From the NCBI RefSeq assembly GCF_000307025.1, contig NC_018584.1, forward strand, positions 2,797,174 to 2,861,173: a stretch of DNA of 64,000 nucleotides, given 5' to 3'. The notes under the pieces were generated by a model. That model was not told where the DNA came from. It saw only the letters and a list, made by a program, of their open reading frames with translations, and did not search any database. Positions 44,803 to 54,546 of the stretch are shown here, piece after piece; position 1 is the first letter of the stretch; each line of letters opens with the position of its first letter. The position numbers were made by a program, and so were the translations under genes. This DNA comes from Listeria monocytogenes ATCC 19117. GTDB taxonomy: Bacteria > Bacillota > Bacilli > Lactobacillales > Listeriaceae.

Positions 44803-46140
44803 TTAATTAAACCACCCTTTTACACCATCAGAAACGTAATTACCAATGCCTGTAAAGAAAGAACCTACTGCTTGTGTGGAGAGCATGAACCAGTTCGCTT
44901 TTTCAACGTCGCTAGCAGTTAGTACGTCAATTGTTTCTGTTTGTTTTCCGTCAACATAGCCTAACTTGTCGCCATCTTTTAGAGATACTTCCATTTTACC
45001 AACTTCCGTACCTTTTTTAACTGGTGCTTCTATTGTTTTTTCTTTCATAGTTACCTTTGTATTTAACTTAGGTTCATTGCCATTCTTCGGTACAACTAGC
45101 TTCACTGCATCTTTTGTAACTAGTCCGACTGTATCTTCTTTTCCTTTATCTACTGCAATTGTAGAAGGATTTTTTACTTTTGATCCTGCTTTTTGCACTT
45201 CTTTTACTTTGAAATTATTAAAAGCATAATCGAGCATTTTGTTTGTTTCATCAAAACGAGCACTTGTATGCTCGCCAGGCGCTCCACCATTTGCATGGAG
45301 TACGACTGTGATAACTCGCATTCCATCTTGTACAGCGGTTGCAGTCAAGCACATTCCAGCATAATCAGTTGTTCCTGTTTTCAAACCGTCTACACCTTTG
45401 CGCCCGTAAATCAAGCCCGGTAATAACCAGTTCCAGTTTGTCATATCAATTTGGTCTGATGTACCTTTTCGGAACTCTTTCTTAGTTGTACTAGCGGTTT
45501 TAAGTACATCTGGGTAATCATTTATTAAGTGTTTTGCTAACTTCGCCATGCCGCGAGCTGTCATTTTGTTTTCGTCTTTCGGTCCACCTACTTGCTGACC
45601 GCCTTTTAAGTCTTCGTTATTAAGGCCCGTAGCGTTAACGAATTGGTGCTCGCCTAGATTAAGTTCGTCCGCTTTTTTATTCATAGCATCGACAAATTCT
45701 TTTTCAGAACCTGCAATTTTTTCGGAAATAGCAATTGCTGCTCCGTTTGCAGAGTAAATCGCCATTGCTTCATATAATTCTTGTACAGTGTATTCTTCGC
45801 CAAGTCTAAGTGGTACGTTCGATAGTGATGTGTCTTGTGAAACTTTGTAAGCATATTCAGAAATGGTTACTTTGTCGTCCCATTTAATTTGTCCTTTGTC
45901 AATTGCTTCCAGTAGTAAGTATTCGTCCATCATTTTTGTCATGGATGCGATGCCCATTAGCTTGTCAGCGTCTTTTGAATATAAAATTTTACCAGTACTT
46001 TCTTCAATTGCGATTGCTGCGTTTGCATTTACATTTGGTGCTTCTGCGGCTTGTGCTGCTTTCGGGCTTACTAAGAAGCCACTTACTGCAAGGGATGCTG
46101 CCATGATTACAATCCCTGTTTTTTTAATTATGTTTTTCAC
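44803..46140 (-). CDS. dacA: D-alanyl-D-alanine carboxypeptidase (PBP5/DacA type)
   Basis: A secreted low-molecular-weight penicillin-binding protein that trims the terminal D-Ala of peptidoglycan stem peptides. The 445 residues include a signal peptide (about 1-32, cleavage near AQAA-EAP) and the catalytic tetrad Ser66-x-x-Lys69 in SMTK. The SxN motif is Ser130-Ala-Asn132, KTG is in GLKTGTTDYAG, a PBP5 C-terminal beta domain follows, and an amphipathic tail (AVGSFFTGIGNYVSDGVKGWF) anchors it to the membrane. GTG start 46140 is preceded by GAAGGAG. Confidence 0.94.
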   Translation of the reverse strand: MKNIIKKTGIVIMAASLAVSGFLVSPKAAQAAEAPNVNANAAIAIEESTGKILYSKDADKLMGIASMTKMMDEYLLLEAIDKGQIKWDDKVTISEYAYKVSQDTSLSNVPLRLGEEYTVQELYEAMAIYSANGAAIAISEKIAGSEKEFVDAMNKKADELNLGEHQFVNATGLNNEDLKGGQQVGGPKDENKMTARGMAKLAKHLINDYPDVLKTASTTKKEFRKGTSDQIDMTNWNWLLPGLIYGRKGVDGLKTGTTDYAGMCLTATAVQDGMRVITVVLHANGGAPGEHTSARFDETNKMLDYAFNNFKVKEVQKAGSKVKNPSTIAVDKGKEDTVGLVTKDAVKLVVPKNGNEPKLNTKVTMKEKTIEAPVKKGTEVGKMEVSLKDGDKLGYVDGKQTETIDVLTASDVEKANWFMLSTQAVGSFFTGIGNYVSDGVKGWFN

Positions 46141-46318
46141 TGCAACTTCTCCTTCATTTGAGTAAATTATTAACTCATTTTATCTATATTTTAATAAAGA
46201 AACCTATCATAAAAATTCCCTTTTCGAATAAGTTTCATTTTTTTGACGGATACTTTCATATTTTACCATGATTTAGTAGTGCCGTATATAAAACTTTTCG
46301 CCCAAAAAAACAAAATTT

Positions 46319-47986
46319 CTAGCGAACGATTGGCAGAAGAATATGTGATGGAAATTCAGAACTATGATAAATCGTCTGGTTGGCGATTTGGCTTTCAGTG
46401 GAATTAATAAAGTTATCGCCTGTATTTGGGTTTGGATCAAATCTCGGAAAATTACTAGAAGATATTTCAACGCGGATTTGATGACCTTTTTGGAATAAAT
46501 TACTTGTTGCCCAAAGGTCGATAGTGTATTCATTAATATTATTTTGCACATTGTCGCCATGTTGCTTGGCCGCCCGGATGATGCCATCTGCTAAGTTAAA
46601 AGCCGTTCCATCTGGAAATACATCCACTAATTTCGCTGTAAAATCCGTGTTAGGTGCATCTGATTTGGCCCAGAGTTTCACTTGAATTGGTCCGGTAACT
46701 TCGATTGCTTCTTTTAGTGGCTCCGTTGAGTAGCAAAGAACGTCTTCACGAAGTTCAATTTGTTGTTGGTCACGAGGTCCATCTGCATGTAGTGCCTTAT
46801 GTAAGGTCCCTCCACCGTTTGATGGTACTGGATTTTCTGGATCATAGCTAAATTTTGCTTCTGAAGATGTTGTAGGAGGTGTGAATTCTGCGCTCACTTT
46901 TTCATTTTTAAAATATAATGGTGTCATATTTGCATTTTGAGGAGGCCAGTTTTCAGCTGTTTTCCAGTCATTTAACCCCATCACAAAATAATTAACAGGC
47001 GCTGATGCTGGTAAAGGCTCTTTTTTCAGCCAATGATTGAACCATTCTATATGTCTAGCATGCATATTCGCCTCTCCCCATTTAGTGGCCGCCATTCCAA
47101 AATCACGGTCGCCAATCATCTGAGTGAAATTAGCATGCGTCCATGGACCAATGATGAGCTTATCTCCAAGACCTCGCAAGTGACCATTTTGAAAATTAGC
47201 GATTGTTTTATCTAAAAAGCAGTCATACCAGCCTGCTACATGGAGACCTGGCACTTTAATTTTATCATAATTGCTTTTTGCATCGATTTTTTGCCAATGG
47301 TTATGTGTTGGTTCATAATTTAATAACTCAGAGAAGTAAGGCATTTCATTTTGACCGATTGCTGGCCAGTCTTTATAAGGTTTAAATTGATAAAGTGCGT
47401 CTAAATTGTCTAGATTTTTCATTAATAGGCTCACTGCTGCTTCTAATTCATCTTGCGTTTTATAAGTACGGGCTAGCATGTTTGGAAGCATGGACTCTAG
47501 ATTCCAAGTTTCCCACATTCCAAGTTCTAAAGCGCCGTCGTGGTCATTAAAAACATCTGTCATGCTATTTTGAGCCATAATTGGAGCAATGGCTTTCAAA
47601 TGTTTGTTCCCGCTAATTGCGGCTAAAATTTGCGTATAACCATAATAAGATAAACCAAACATGCCGACATTTCCGTTAGCATAAGGCAGGTTCGCAGCCC
47701 ACTCAATCGTATCATATCCATCGTCAACTTCTGCTATGTATGGAACAAAATCTCCTTCTGACGTATATCTGCCACGAACATCTTGAACAATAACAACATA
47801 ACCTTGCTCCGCCAAAATATTAGGACGAATAAAGTGAAGCCCGTATGATTTACTATAAGGTAACCTTGTAAGTAAAACTGGATATTCCCCCGCGTCTGCT
47901 GGACGATATATATCTGCGTAAAGCGTTACACCATCGCGCATTTCAGCTGGGACATCCGTTTCAATAATTAATTGATTATGTTTCAC
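46319..47986 (-). CDS. CocE/NonD-family alpha/beta hydrolase (X-Pro dipeptidyl-peptidase S15-like)
   Basis: The protein has 555 residues. An alpha/beta hydrolase domain (about 1-310) contains the nucleophile elbow GLSYYGYTQ and VQDVRGRYTSEG, with a C-terminal jelly-roll domain (about 340-555). These are the layouts of cocaine esterase, glutaryl-7-ACA acylase and Xaa-Pro peptidase S15, so the substrate class (ester or peptide) is open. There is no signal peptide. I choose GTG 47986, with AAAGGAG 9 bases upstream; that GTG is the centre of a parS site. The in-frame ATG 47995 abuts the Shine-Dalgarno. Confidence 0.85.
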   Translation of the reverse strand: MKHNQLIIETDVPAEMRDGVTLYADIYRPADAGEYPVLLTRLPYSKSYGLHFIRPNILAEQGYVVIVQDVRGRYTSEGDFVPYIAEVDDGYDTIEWAANLPYANGNVGMFGLSYYGYTQILAAISGNKHLKAIAPIMAQNSMTDVFNDHDGALELGMWETWNLESMLPNMLARTYKTQDELEAAVSLLMKNLDNLDALYQFKPYKDWPAIGQNEMPYFSELLNYEPTHNHWQKIDAKSNYDKIKVPGLHVAGWYDCFLDKTIANFQNGHLRGLGDKLIIGPWTHANFTQMIGDRDFGMAATKWGEANMHARHIEWFNHWLKKEPLPASAPVNYFVMGLNDWKTAENWPPQNANMTPLYFKNEKVSAEFTPPTTSSEAKFSYDPENPVPSNGGGTLHKALHADGPRDQQQIELREDVLCYSTEPLKEAIEVTGPIQVKLWAKSDAPNTDFTAKLVDVFPDGTAFNLADGIIRAAKQHGDNVQNNINEYTIDLWATSNLFQKGHQIRVEISSSNFPRFDPNPNTGDNFINSTESQIANQTIYHSSEFPSHILLPIVR

Positions 47987-47994
47987 GTGAAACA
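47979..47994. other. parS: parS site overlapping a start codon
   Basis: TGTTTCACGTGAAACA, a perfect 16-bp palindrome. The GTG start codon of the CocE-like gene occupies 47984-47986 inside it, so bound ParB would sit on the translation initiation region. Confidence 0.85.
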
Positions 47995-48022
47995 TCTCCT
48001 TTTCAGTATTGATTGCTCTTTT

Positions 48023-48051
48023 ATTGTTTCGTATACGACAGACTATGTCAA
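48023..48051 (-). promoter_or_regulatory. Promoter of the CocE-like gene
   Basis: TTGACA (48051-48046) and AACAAT (48028-48023) are 17 bases apart. The palindrome TCGTATACGA (48029-48038) lies next to the -10 within the spacer and could be an operator. Confidence 0.5.
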
Positions 48052-48088
48052 ACAAAGCGACCCACTCAATATGAGTGGGTCGCTTTGT
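48052..48088 (-). terminator. Terminator of recQ-topB
   Basis: A perfect 17-bp stem (48052-48068 with 48072-48088; ACAAAGCGACCCACTCA and complement) has a 3-base loop. It follows the topB stop by 6 bases. The T-run after it is short, and it abuts the next promoter. Confidence 0.8.
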
Positions 48089-48094
48089 CCATTC

Positions 48095-50248
48095 TTATTT
48101 ATCTAGCTTTAATTTGGCAAGCGCTTCTGCCATAGGATTGTTAAACGGCTCATCTTCTTGCTTGTTTTGTTTTTTCATGAATTTAGCTACATCTGTTTTG
48201 GATACATTTTTATTTTTCTGTTTGTCACGACGTTGTTGGAAGGCAGATAGTTTCTCCCGGTGTCCACAAACACATACAAAAATTTGTTTATCACCTTCGC
48301 CGCGCATTTCCATTCGTTTATGACAATTAGGGCAACGAGCATTCGTCGTTCTTGAAACAGATTCACGATGACCGCATTCACGGTCCTGACAAACTAGCAT
48401 CGTACCACGTTTGCCTTTCACTTTTAGCATCGGCTTACCGCAGTCTGGGCATTTTTGTGAAGTAATGTTATCGTGACGGAATTTTTTATCGTTTTGTTTA
48501 ATTTCAGTTACTGCTTTTTTCGCATAGTCACGCATTTCTTCAGTGAATTTACGATAATCTAGTTCGCCTTTTGCGATTTTAGATAATTTTTGTTCCCAAC
48601 GCGCCGTTAGTTCTGGGGATTTCAGATCTTCGGGCACTAATTCTAGCAATTGGCGTCCTTTGGAAGTAATATGAATGTCCTTGCCTTGTTTTTCTAAGGA
48701 GAAGCTATTGAAAAGTTTTTCAATGATGTCTGCACGAGTTGCAACTGTTCCAAGTCCACCTGTCTCACCCAGTGTTTTGGCGAGCGCCTTGTTCGTTGTT
48801 TCCATGTACTTAGATGGGTTTTCCATAGCTGAAAGTAAAGTTGCCTCGTTAAATCTCGCTGGTGGTTTTGTTTTCCCCGTCTCTAAATTGATTCGTTTAA
48901 CTGGGATAGTGTCGCCTTTTTTCATTTTAGTTAATTGATCTGGTTCGCGCGACTCTCCGTAAATACTTTTCCAACCAAGGGATTTGACAACTTTACCTTT
49001 TAAAGTGAATTCTTCTTGGCCGATTTTAGCTTTAACAGAGGTTTCTTCATAAATATATGGGTCTGAAAGCACTGCTAAAAAGCGTTTGACGACAAGGTCA
49101 TAAATTTTCCGTTCTTTATCGCTTAAATCTCCGAGGGAAACAGGTTGCTCGGTCGGAATAATTGCGTGATGGTCGCTCACTTTGCTGTTATCTACAAATG
49201 ATTTGTTCGCTTTGATTGGTTTTCCGCTGATTTGACGAGCAGCTTTTGCATTTTCACCCACCCCGCAGGCCGCTAAACGTTCTTTTAGTGTTGGGACAAT
49301 GTCTGTTGAAATAAAGCGCGAATCTGTTCGTGGATACGTTAGTACTTTGTGGCGCTCGTATAATGTTTGCATAATATTCAGCGTTTCTTTCGCCGAAAAA
49401 TCATATCTATTATTCGCATCGCGTTGTAATTCGGTTAAATCATATAAACCTGGTGAGAAATTTTTCTTTTCTTTCATAGAAACGTCTGTGATTACCGCAT
49501 TTTCCCCTTGTAAAGACTTTACTAGTTTTTCTGCTAAAGCTTTATCAAAAGTTTGCCCATTGTTCCACGTGAAACTTTCTTGTTCGGTTAGCGCGGTAAT
49601 TCCATAGTACTCACGTGGTTTAAAATTACGAATTTCTTCCTCACGATGTTGAATCATTGCAAGGGTTGGCGTTTGCACTCGGCCACAGGAAAGTTGTGCG
49701 TTATATTTCGTTGTCAACGCACGCGTAGCATTGATTCCTACCACCCAGTCAGCTTCAGAACGAGCGACTGCAGAGTGATACAGATTTTCATAAGCTTTCC
49801 CTGGTTTTAAGTGTTCGAAGCCTTCACGTATCGCTTTATCCGTTACAGAGGAGATCCATAGTCTTTTTAGAGGCTTCTTGATTTTCGCATAATCAATAAT
49901 CCAGCGAGCTACAAGTTCTCCTTCTCTACCTGCATCTGTTGCAATAACGATCGTGGTTATATCTGTACGGTTCATTAACTTCTTAACCGTTTCATATTGC
50001 TTTCTCGTTTGCTTGATTGGTTCTAGCTTCATTTTCTCTGGAAGCATTGGTAAATCTTCCATATTCCAGTTTTTATACTTCGAATCGTAGCGCTCAGGGT
50101 CAGCTAGTGTTACAAGGTGTCCAAGCGCCCAAGTTACTACATATTTTCCACCTTCTAAATAGCCGTTCTTACCTTGTTTAGCCCCGAGTACCCGGCCGAT
50201 ATCTTTACCGACAGACGGTTTCTCTGCCAGTACTAATGTTTTTGTCAT
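48095..50248 (-). CDS. topB: DNA topoisomerase III
   Basis: A type IA topoisomerase that decatenates single-stranded junctions, usually with RecQ. The 717 residues contain a Toprim domain (about 1-140) with the acidic ATDAGREGELVAR motif and the active tyrosine in LTYPRTDSRFI (about 308). The C-terminal tail has Cys4 zinc fingers (CPDCGKP...CQDRECG; CPNCHKR...CVCG). Start ATG 50248 lies 24 bases after the recQ stop, so the pair is an operon. A parS-like sequence lies inside at 49561-49576. Confidence 0.95.
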   Translation of the reverse strand: MTKTLVLAEKPSVGKDIGRVLGAKQGKNGYLEGGKYVVTWALGHLVTLADPERYDSKYKNWNMEDLPMLPEKMKLEPIKQTRKQYETVKKLMNRTDITTIVIATDAGREGELVARWIIDYAKIKKPLKRLWISSVTDKAIREGFEHLKPGKAYENLYHSAVARSEADWVVGINATRALTTKYNAQLSCGRVQTPTLAMIQHREEEIRNFKPREYYGITALTEQESFTWNNGQTFDKALAEKLVKSLQGENAVITDVSMKEKKNFSPGLYDLTELQRDANNRYDFSAKETLNIMQTLYERHKVLTYPRTDSRFISTDIVPTLKERLAACGVGENAKAARQISGKPIKANKSFVDNSKVSDHHAIIPTEQPVSLGDLSDKERKIYDLVVKRFLAVLSDPYIYEETSVKAKIGQEEFTLKGKVVKSLGWKSIYGESREPDQLTKMKKGDTIPVKRINLETGKTKPPARFNEATLLSAMENPSKYMETTNKALAKTLGETGGLGTVATRADIIEKLFNSFSLEKQGKDIHITSKGRQLLELVPEDLKSPELTARWEQKLSKIAKGELDYRKFTEEMRDYAKKAVTEIKQNDKKFRHDNITSQKCPDCGKPMLKVKGKRGTMLVCQDRECGHRESVSRTTNARCPNCHKRMEMRGEGDKQIFVCVCGHREKLSAFQQRRDKQKNKNVSKTDVAKFMKKQNKQEDEPFNNPMAEALAKLKLDK
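49561..49576. other. parS: parS-like site inside topB (15/16)
   Basis: TGTTCCACGTGAAACT differs from the Bacillus parS TGTTCCACGTGAAACA only in its last base. It is within the coding sequence (FTWNNG segment). Confidence 0.6.
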
Positions 50249-50271
50249 CTGTCAAAACCCTCTCTTCTATT

Positions 50272-52044
50272 TTATTTCGATGCCTCTTGTTGCAGTACAG
50301 CCAAGAATTCTGCACCATATTTATCGCGTTTCATCGCACCAATGCCTTTGACTTCAAGCAGTGCATCTTCCGTTTGCGGCATATATGCACACATTTCACG
50401 TAACGTTTCATCTGAAAAAATGATATATGGCGGCACCTTGTGTTTTGCTGCCAGTTCCCGCCGCACTTCCCGCAACTTCTCGAAAAGGTCACTATTTACA
50501 TCTATTTTAACTTTTTCAGCCCGTTTCGCTTGTTTTCTTTCCACTTTTAGCTCGCCTCGTAAAACCGAAACGGCTCTATCCGTCAGTTTTAAGGAAGGAA
50601 ATTGGCTATCAGTTGGTTGTAAATATTTTTCTGCTGTAAGGTAATCAATTAGTTGTAACACATCTTTTTGGGAAGCATCTTTCATCAATCCATAAGTACT
50701 GAGTTCGTCAAAGCGCCAATCTTTCACTTTCTGGTCAGCAGAACCTGTCAAAACCTTGGCAATTAATACTTTCCCAAAACGCTCACCCATTCTTTTTATA
50801 CAAGAAAAAACTTGTTGCGCTAAAATTGTAACGTCCGTGGCTTCCCTTGTATCTAAGCAATTACTACATTTCTCGCAGTTTTCCTCGTCGTCTCCAAAAT
50901 ACTGCACGATGTATTTCTGTAAACAAATTTCCGTATAACCATACCCTGTCATTTGGCGTAGCTTGGCGAATTCATTTTGTTTGCGCTCATCGTCCATTTC
51001 GGATTGTTCAATTAAAAACTGCTGGATGCGGCTATCTTGCGGGGAAAACAACAAGATACAATCACTTGGAACCCCGTCTCGCCCAGCACGACCCGCCTCT
51101 TGATAGTACGCTTCAATATTGCGCGGAATATTATAATGAATAACAAAACGCACATTAGATTTATTAATTCCCATTCCAAACGCGTTCGTCGCCACAATCA
51201 CTCGAATATCATCATATAGAAACTTCTCTTGCCAGTCTTTCCGTGCTAAATCGGTCATTCCGCCATGATACATACCAGATTCAACACCTTTTTTTAGCAA
51301 GAAAGTGTGCAGCCGCTCTACTTCTTTCCGAGTCGAAGCATAAATAATTCCGGATTCCGTTACATTTTTTGTTAAATAATCAATCAAATACTTATCTTTA
51401 TCTTGCCCTTTCACTACTTGAAAAGCCAAATTATCTCTGGAAAATCCAGTTTTAACGACTGAATCTGCTCCTATTTTTAGCAATCGGCAAATATCGTCTG
51501 AAACAGCCTGCGTCGCTGTCGCAGTAAGCGCGATAACGAGCGGACGTCTGGTCATTTTATCCAAACTATCGCACAGCGTCAGGTAGCTAGGACGAAAATC
51601 ATGACCCCACTGCGAAATACAGTGCGCCTCATCTATCGCAAATAATGAAATAGGTACCTGCTCAATTAAACGCTGAAAACCTGGCGTTTCAATGCGTTCT
51701 GGAGCAATGTAAAGCATCTTTAACTCACCTGAAAATGCAGCATCCAGTCGAATATCTATTTCTCTATTAGTCAGTGTACTATTAATAAAAGTAGCTGCAA
51801 TCCCCTCTGAGACTAGCGCATCTACCTGATCCTTCATAAGTGAAATTAGTGGAGAAACAACAATGGTCAAACCGTCAAAAAGAAGTGCTGGGATTTGGTA
51901 ACAAAGTGACTTCCCGCCGCCCGTTGGCATGATTGCTAGCGTATCTTCTCCCGCGCAAAGTTTCGAAATGACGTCAACTTGTCCATTCCGAAAATCTTGA
52001 TAACCAAAGTTTTGCTGTAAAATAGCTCTTGCTTGCTCTATCAT
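50272..52044 (-). CDS. recQ: ATP-dependent DNA helicase RecQ
   Basis: A 3'-5' superfamily 2 helicase for recombination and repair; 590 residues. The helicase core (about 1-340) has Walker A MPTGGGKSLCYQ, DEAH box AIDEAHCISQWGHDF and motif VI YYQEAGRAGRDG. A zinc-binding region (about 370-400) contains CLQKYIVQYFGDDEENCEKCSNC. RQC and HRDC domains follow, the last at about 515-590. Operon with topB matches their biochemical partnership. Confidence 0.95.
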   Translation of the reverse strand: MIEQARAILQQNFGYQDFRNGQVDVISKLCAGEDTLAIMPTGGGKSLCYQIPALLFDGLTIVVSPLISLMKDQVDALVSEGIAATFINSTLTNREIDIRLDAAFSGELKMLYIAPERIETPGFQRLIEQVPISLFAIDEAHCISQWGHDFRPSYLTLCDSLDKMTRRPLVIALTATATQAVSDDICRLLKIGADSVVKTGFSRDNLAFQVVKGQDKDKYLIDYLTKNVTESGIIYASTRKEVERLHTFLLKKGVESGMYHGGMTDLARKDWQEKFLYDDIRVIVATNAFGMGINKSNVRFVIHYNIPRNIEAYYQEAGRAGRDGVPSDCILLFSPQDSRIQQFLIEQSEMDDERKQNEFAKLRQMTGYGYTEICLQKYIVQYFGDDEENCEKCSNCLDTREATDVTILAQQVFSCIKRMGERFGKVLIAKVLTGSADQKVKDWRFDELSTYGLMKDASQKDVLQLIDYLTAEKYLQPTDSQFPSLKLTDRAVSVLRGELKVERKQAKRAEKVKIDVNSDLFEKLREVRRELAAKHKVPPYIIFSDETLREMCAYMPQTEDALLEVKGIGAMKRDKYGAEFLAVLQQEASK

Positions 52045-52163
52045 TATCTTTTTTCACGCCTCCTCTATAGAAACAGTATAGCGGTTTTATGACTTTAATT
52101 GAAGCTTTTTGGAGAAATTTGTGTTTTCTCGCAGCTTTCTTATTTTTATAGTAGAAATAAAAA

Positions 52164-52195
52164 AGCAGAAACCTCTTTTGGAAGAGATTCCTGCT
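52164..52195 (-). terminator. Terminator of guaB
   Basis: The 14-bp stem AGCAGAAACCTCTT / AAGAGATTCCTGCT with a 4-base loop is followed on the minus strand by TTTTTTA. It ends 10 bases from the guaB stop. Confidence 0.85.
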
Positions 52196-52204
52196 TTTTC
52201 GACC

Positions 52205-53776
<1,572 letters not shown>

Positions 53777-53841
53777 TCATGCGACTTGTCTTCTATAATC
53801 ATGCTGAAATAGCCAATGTATATTTTTAGTTATTGAATATG

Positions 53842-53870
53842 ATGTTACAAGAAGCTTGGAGCTATGTCAA
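53842..53870 (-). promoter_or_regulatory. SigA promoter of guaB
   Basis: TTGACA (53870-53865), a 17-base spacer and TAACAT (53847-53842). It implies a leader of about 165 bases before guaB. Confidence 0.7.
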
Positions 53871-53914
53871 GAAGGTTTTCCGTTGTTGTTTTATTCAGAA
53901 AATATAGTAAAAAA

Positions 53915-53930
53915 TGTTTCACGTGAAACA
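53915..53930. other. parS: parS site
   Basis: A perfect TGTTTCACGTGAAACA palindrome. It is intergenic, between the guaB promoter and the macrodomain-gene terminator. Confidence 0.88.
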
Positions 53931-53939
53931 TTTGAAAAA

Positions 53940-53967
53940 GCCGCCTAAGATTGTTATCTTAAACGAC
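53940..53967 (-). terminator. Terminator of the macrodomain gene
   Basis: The 12-bp stem GCCGCCTAAGAT / ATCTTAAACGAC, with some wobble pairs, has a 4-base loop and is followed on the minus strand by TTTTTC. The gene's stop codon (53959-53961) lies inside the stem. Confidence 0.75.
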
Positions 53968-54489
53968 TTCACTGTTTATTAATTTGTTGTATAACTTCAA
54001 ATTTTCTTCATCGAAACAAACAAAGCGTATTTCTTCAATACTTGTGTCATACTCTTCTTCCGCCCATTTGCGAACGGTATAAAGCGCTACCTCAGCTGCT
54101 AGTTTTTTAGGAAAACCATACACACCCGTAGAAATATTAGGAAATGCAATCGAAGTTAATTCTTTTCCAGCCGCTAAATCTAGCGCTTTCCAATAACAAG
54201 ATGCCAGTTTATTCGCTTCTTGATGCTCTCCGTCTTTCCAAATCGGACCTACAGCATGAATAATGTAACTTGCTTGTAAATCGCCGGCAGACGTAATGAC
54301 CGCCTCACCCGCAGGACAAGTCCCAATGCGATTAATAACCTCTTGACATTCTTTTAATAAATCCGGACCCGCCGCTTGATGGATAGCGCCATCCACTCCG
54401 CCGCCACCTAAAAGTCCGGGGTTAGCAGCATTTACAATGACATCTACATCTTGTTCCGTAATATCACCTTTTACAACTGTTATCTCCAT
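53959..54489 (-). CDS. Macrodomain protein (ADP-ribose/O-acetyl-ADP-ribose hydrolase type)
   Basis: A single macrodomain of 176 residues in the MacroD/YmdB branch: [26 protein letters not shown] (ADP-ribose-binding loop with the MacroD GGGGVD motif) and [20 protein letters not shown]. Such enzymes remove ADP-ribose from proteins or deacetylate O-acetyl-ADP-ribose made by sirtuins; a sirtuin gene lies elsewhere in the window (27126). I use ATG 54489 with GAGGTG upstream. It follows the ABC-F gene by 57 bases and may be co-transcribed with it. Confidence 0.9.
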   Translation of the reverse strand: MEITVVKGDITEQDVDVIVNAANPGLLGGGGVDGAIHQAAGPDLLKECQEVINRIGTCPAGEAVITSAGDLQASYIIHAVGPIWKDGEHQEANKLASCYWKALDLAAGKELTSIAFPNISTGVYGFPKKLAAEVALYTVRKWAEEEYDTSIEEIRFVCFDEENLKLYNKLINSEVV

Positions 54490-54546
54490 ACCATCACCTC
54501 TTTTCTTCATTCTAATTTATTTTGAAAGTGATTTCCAGCAAGTCGA

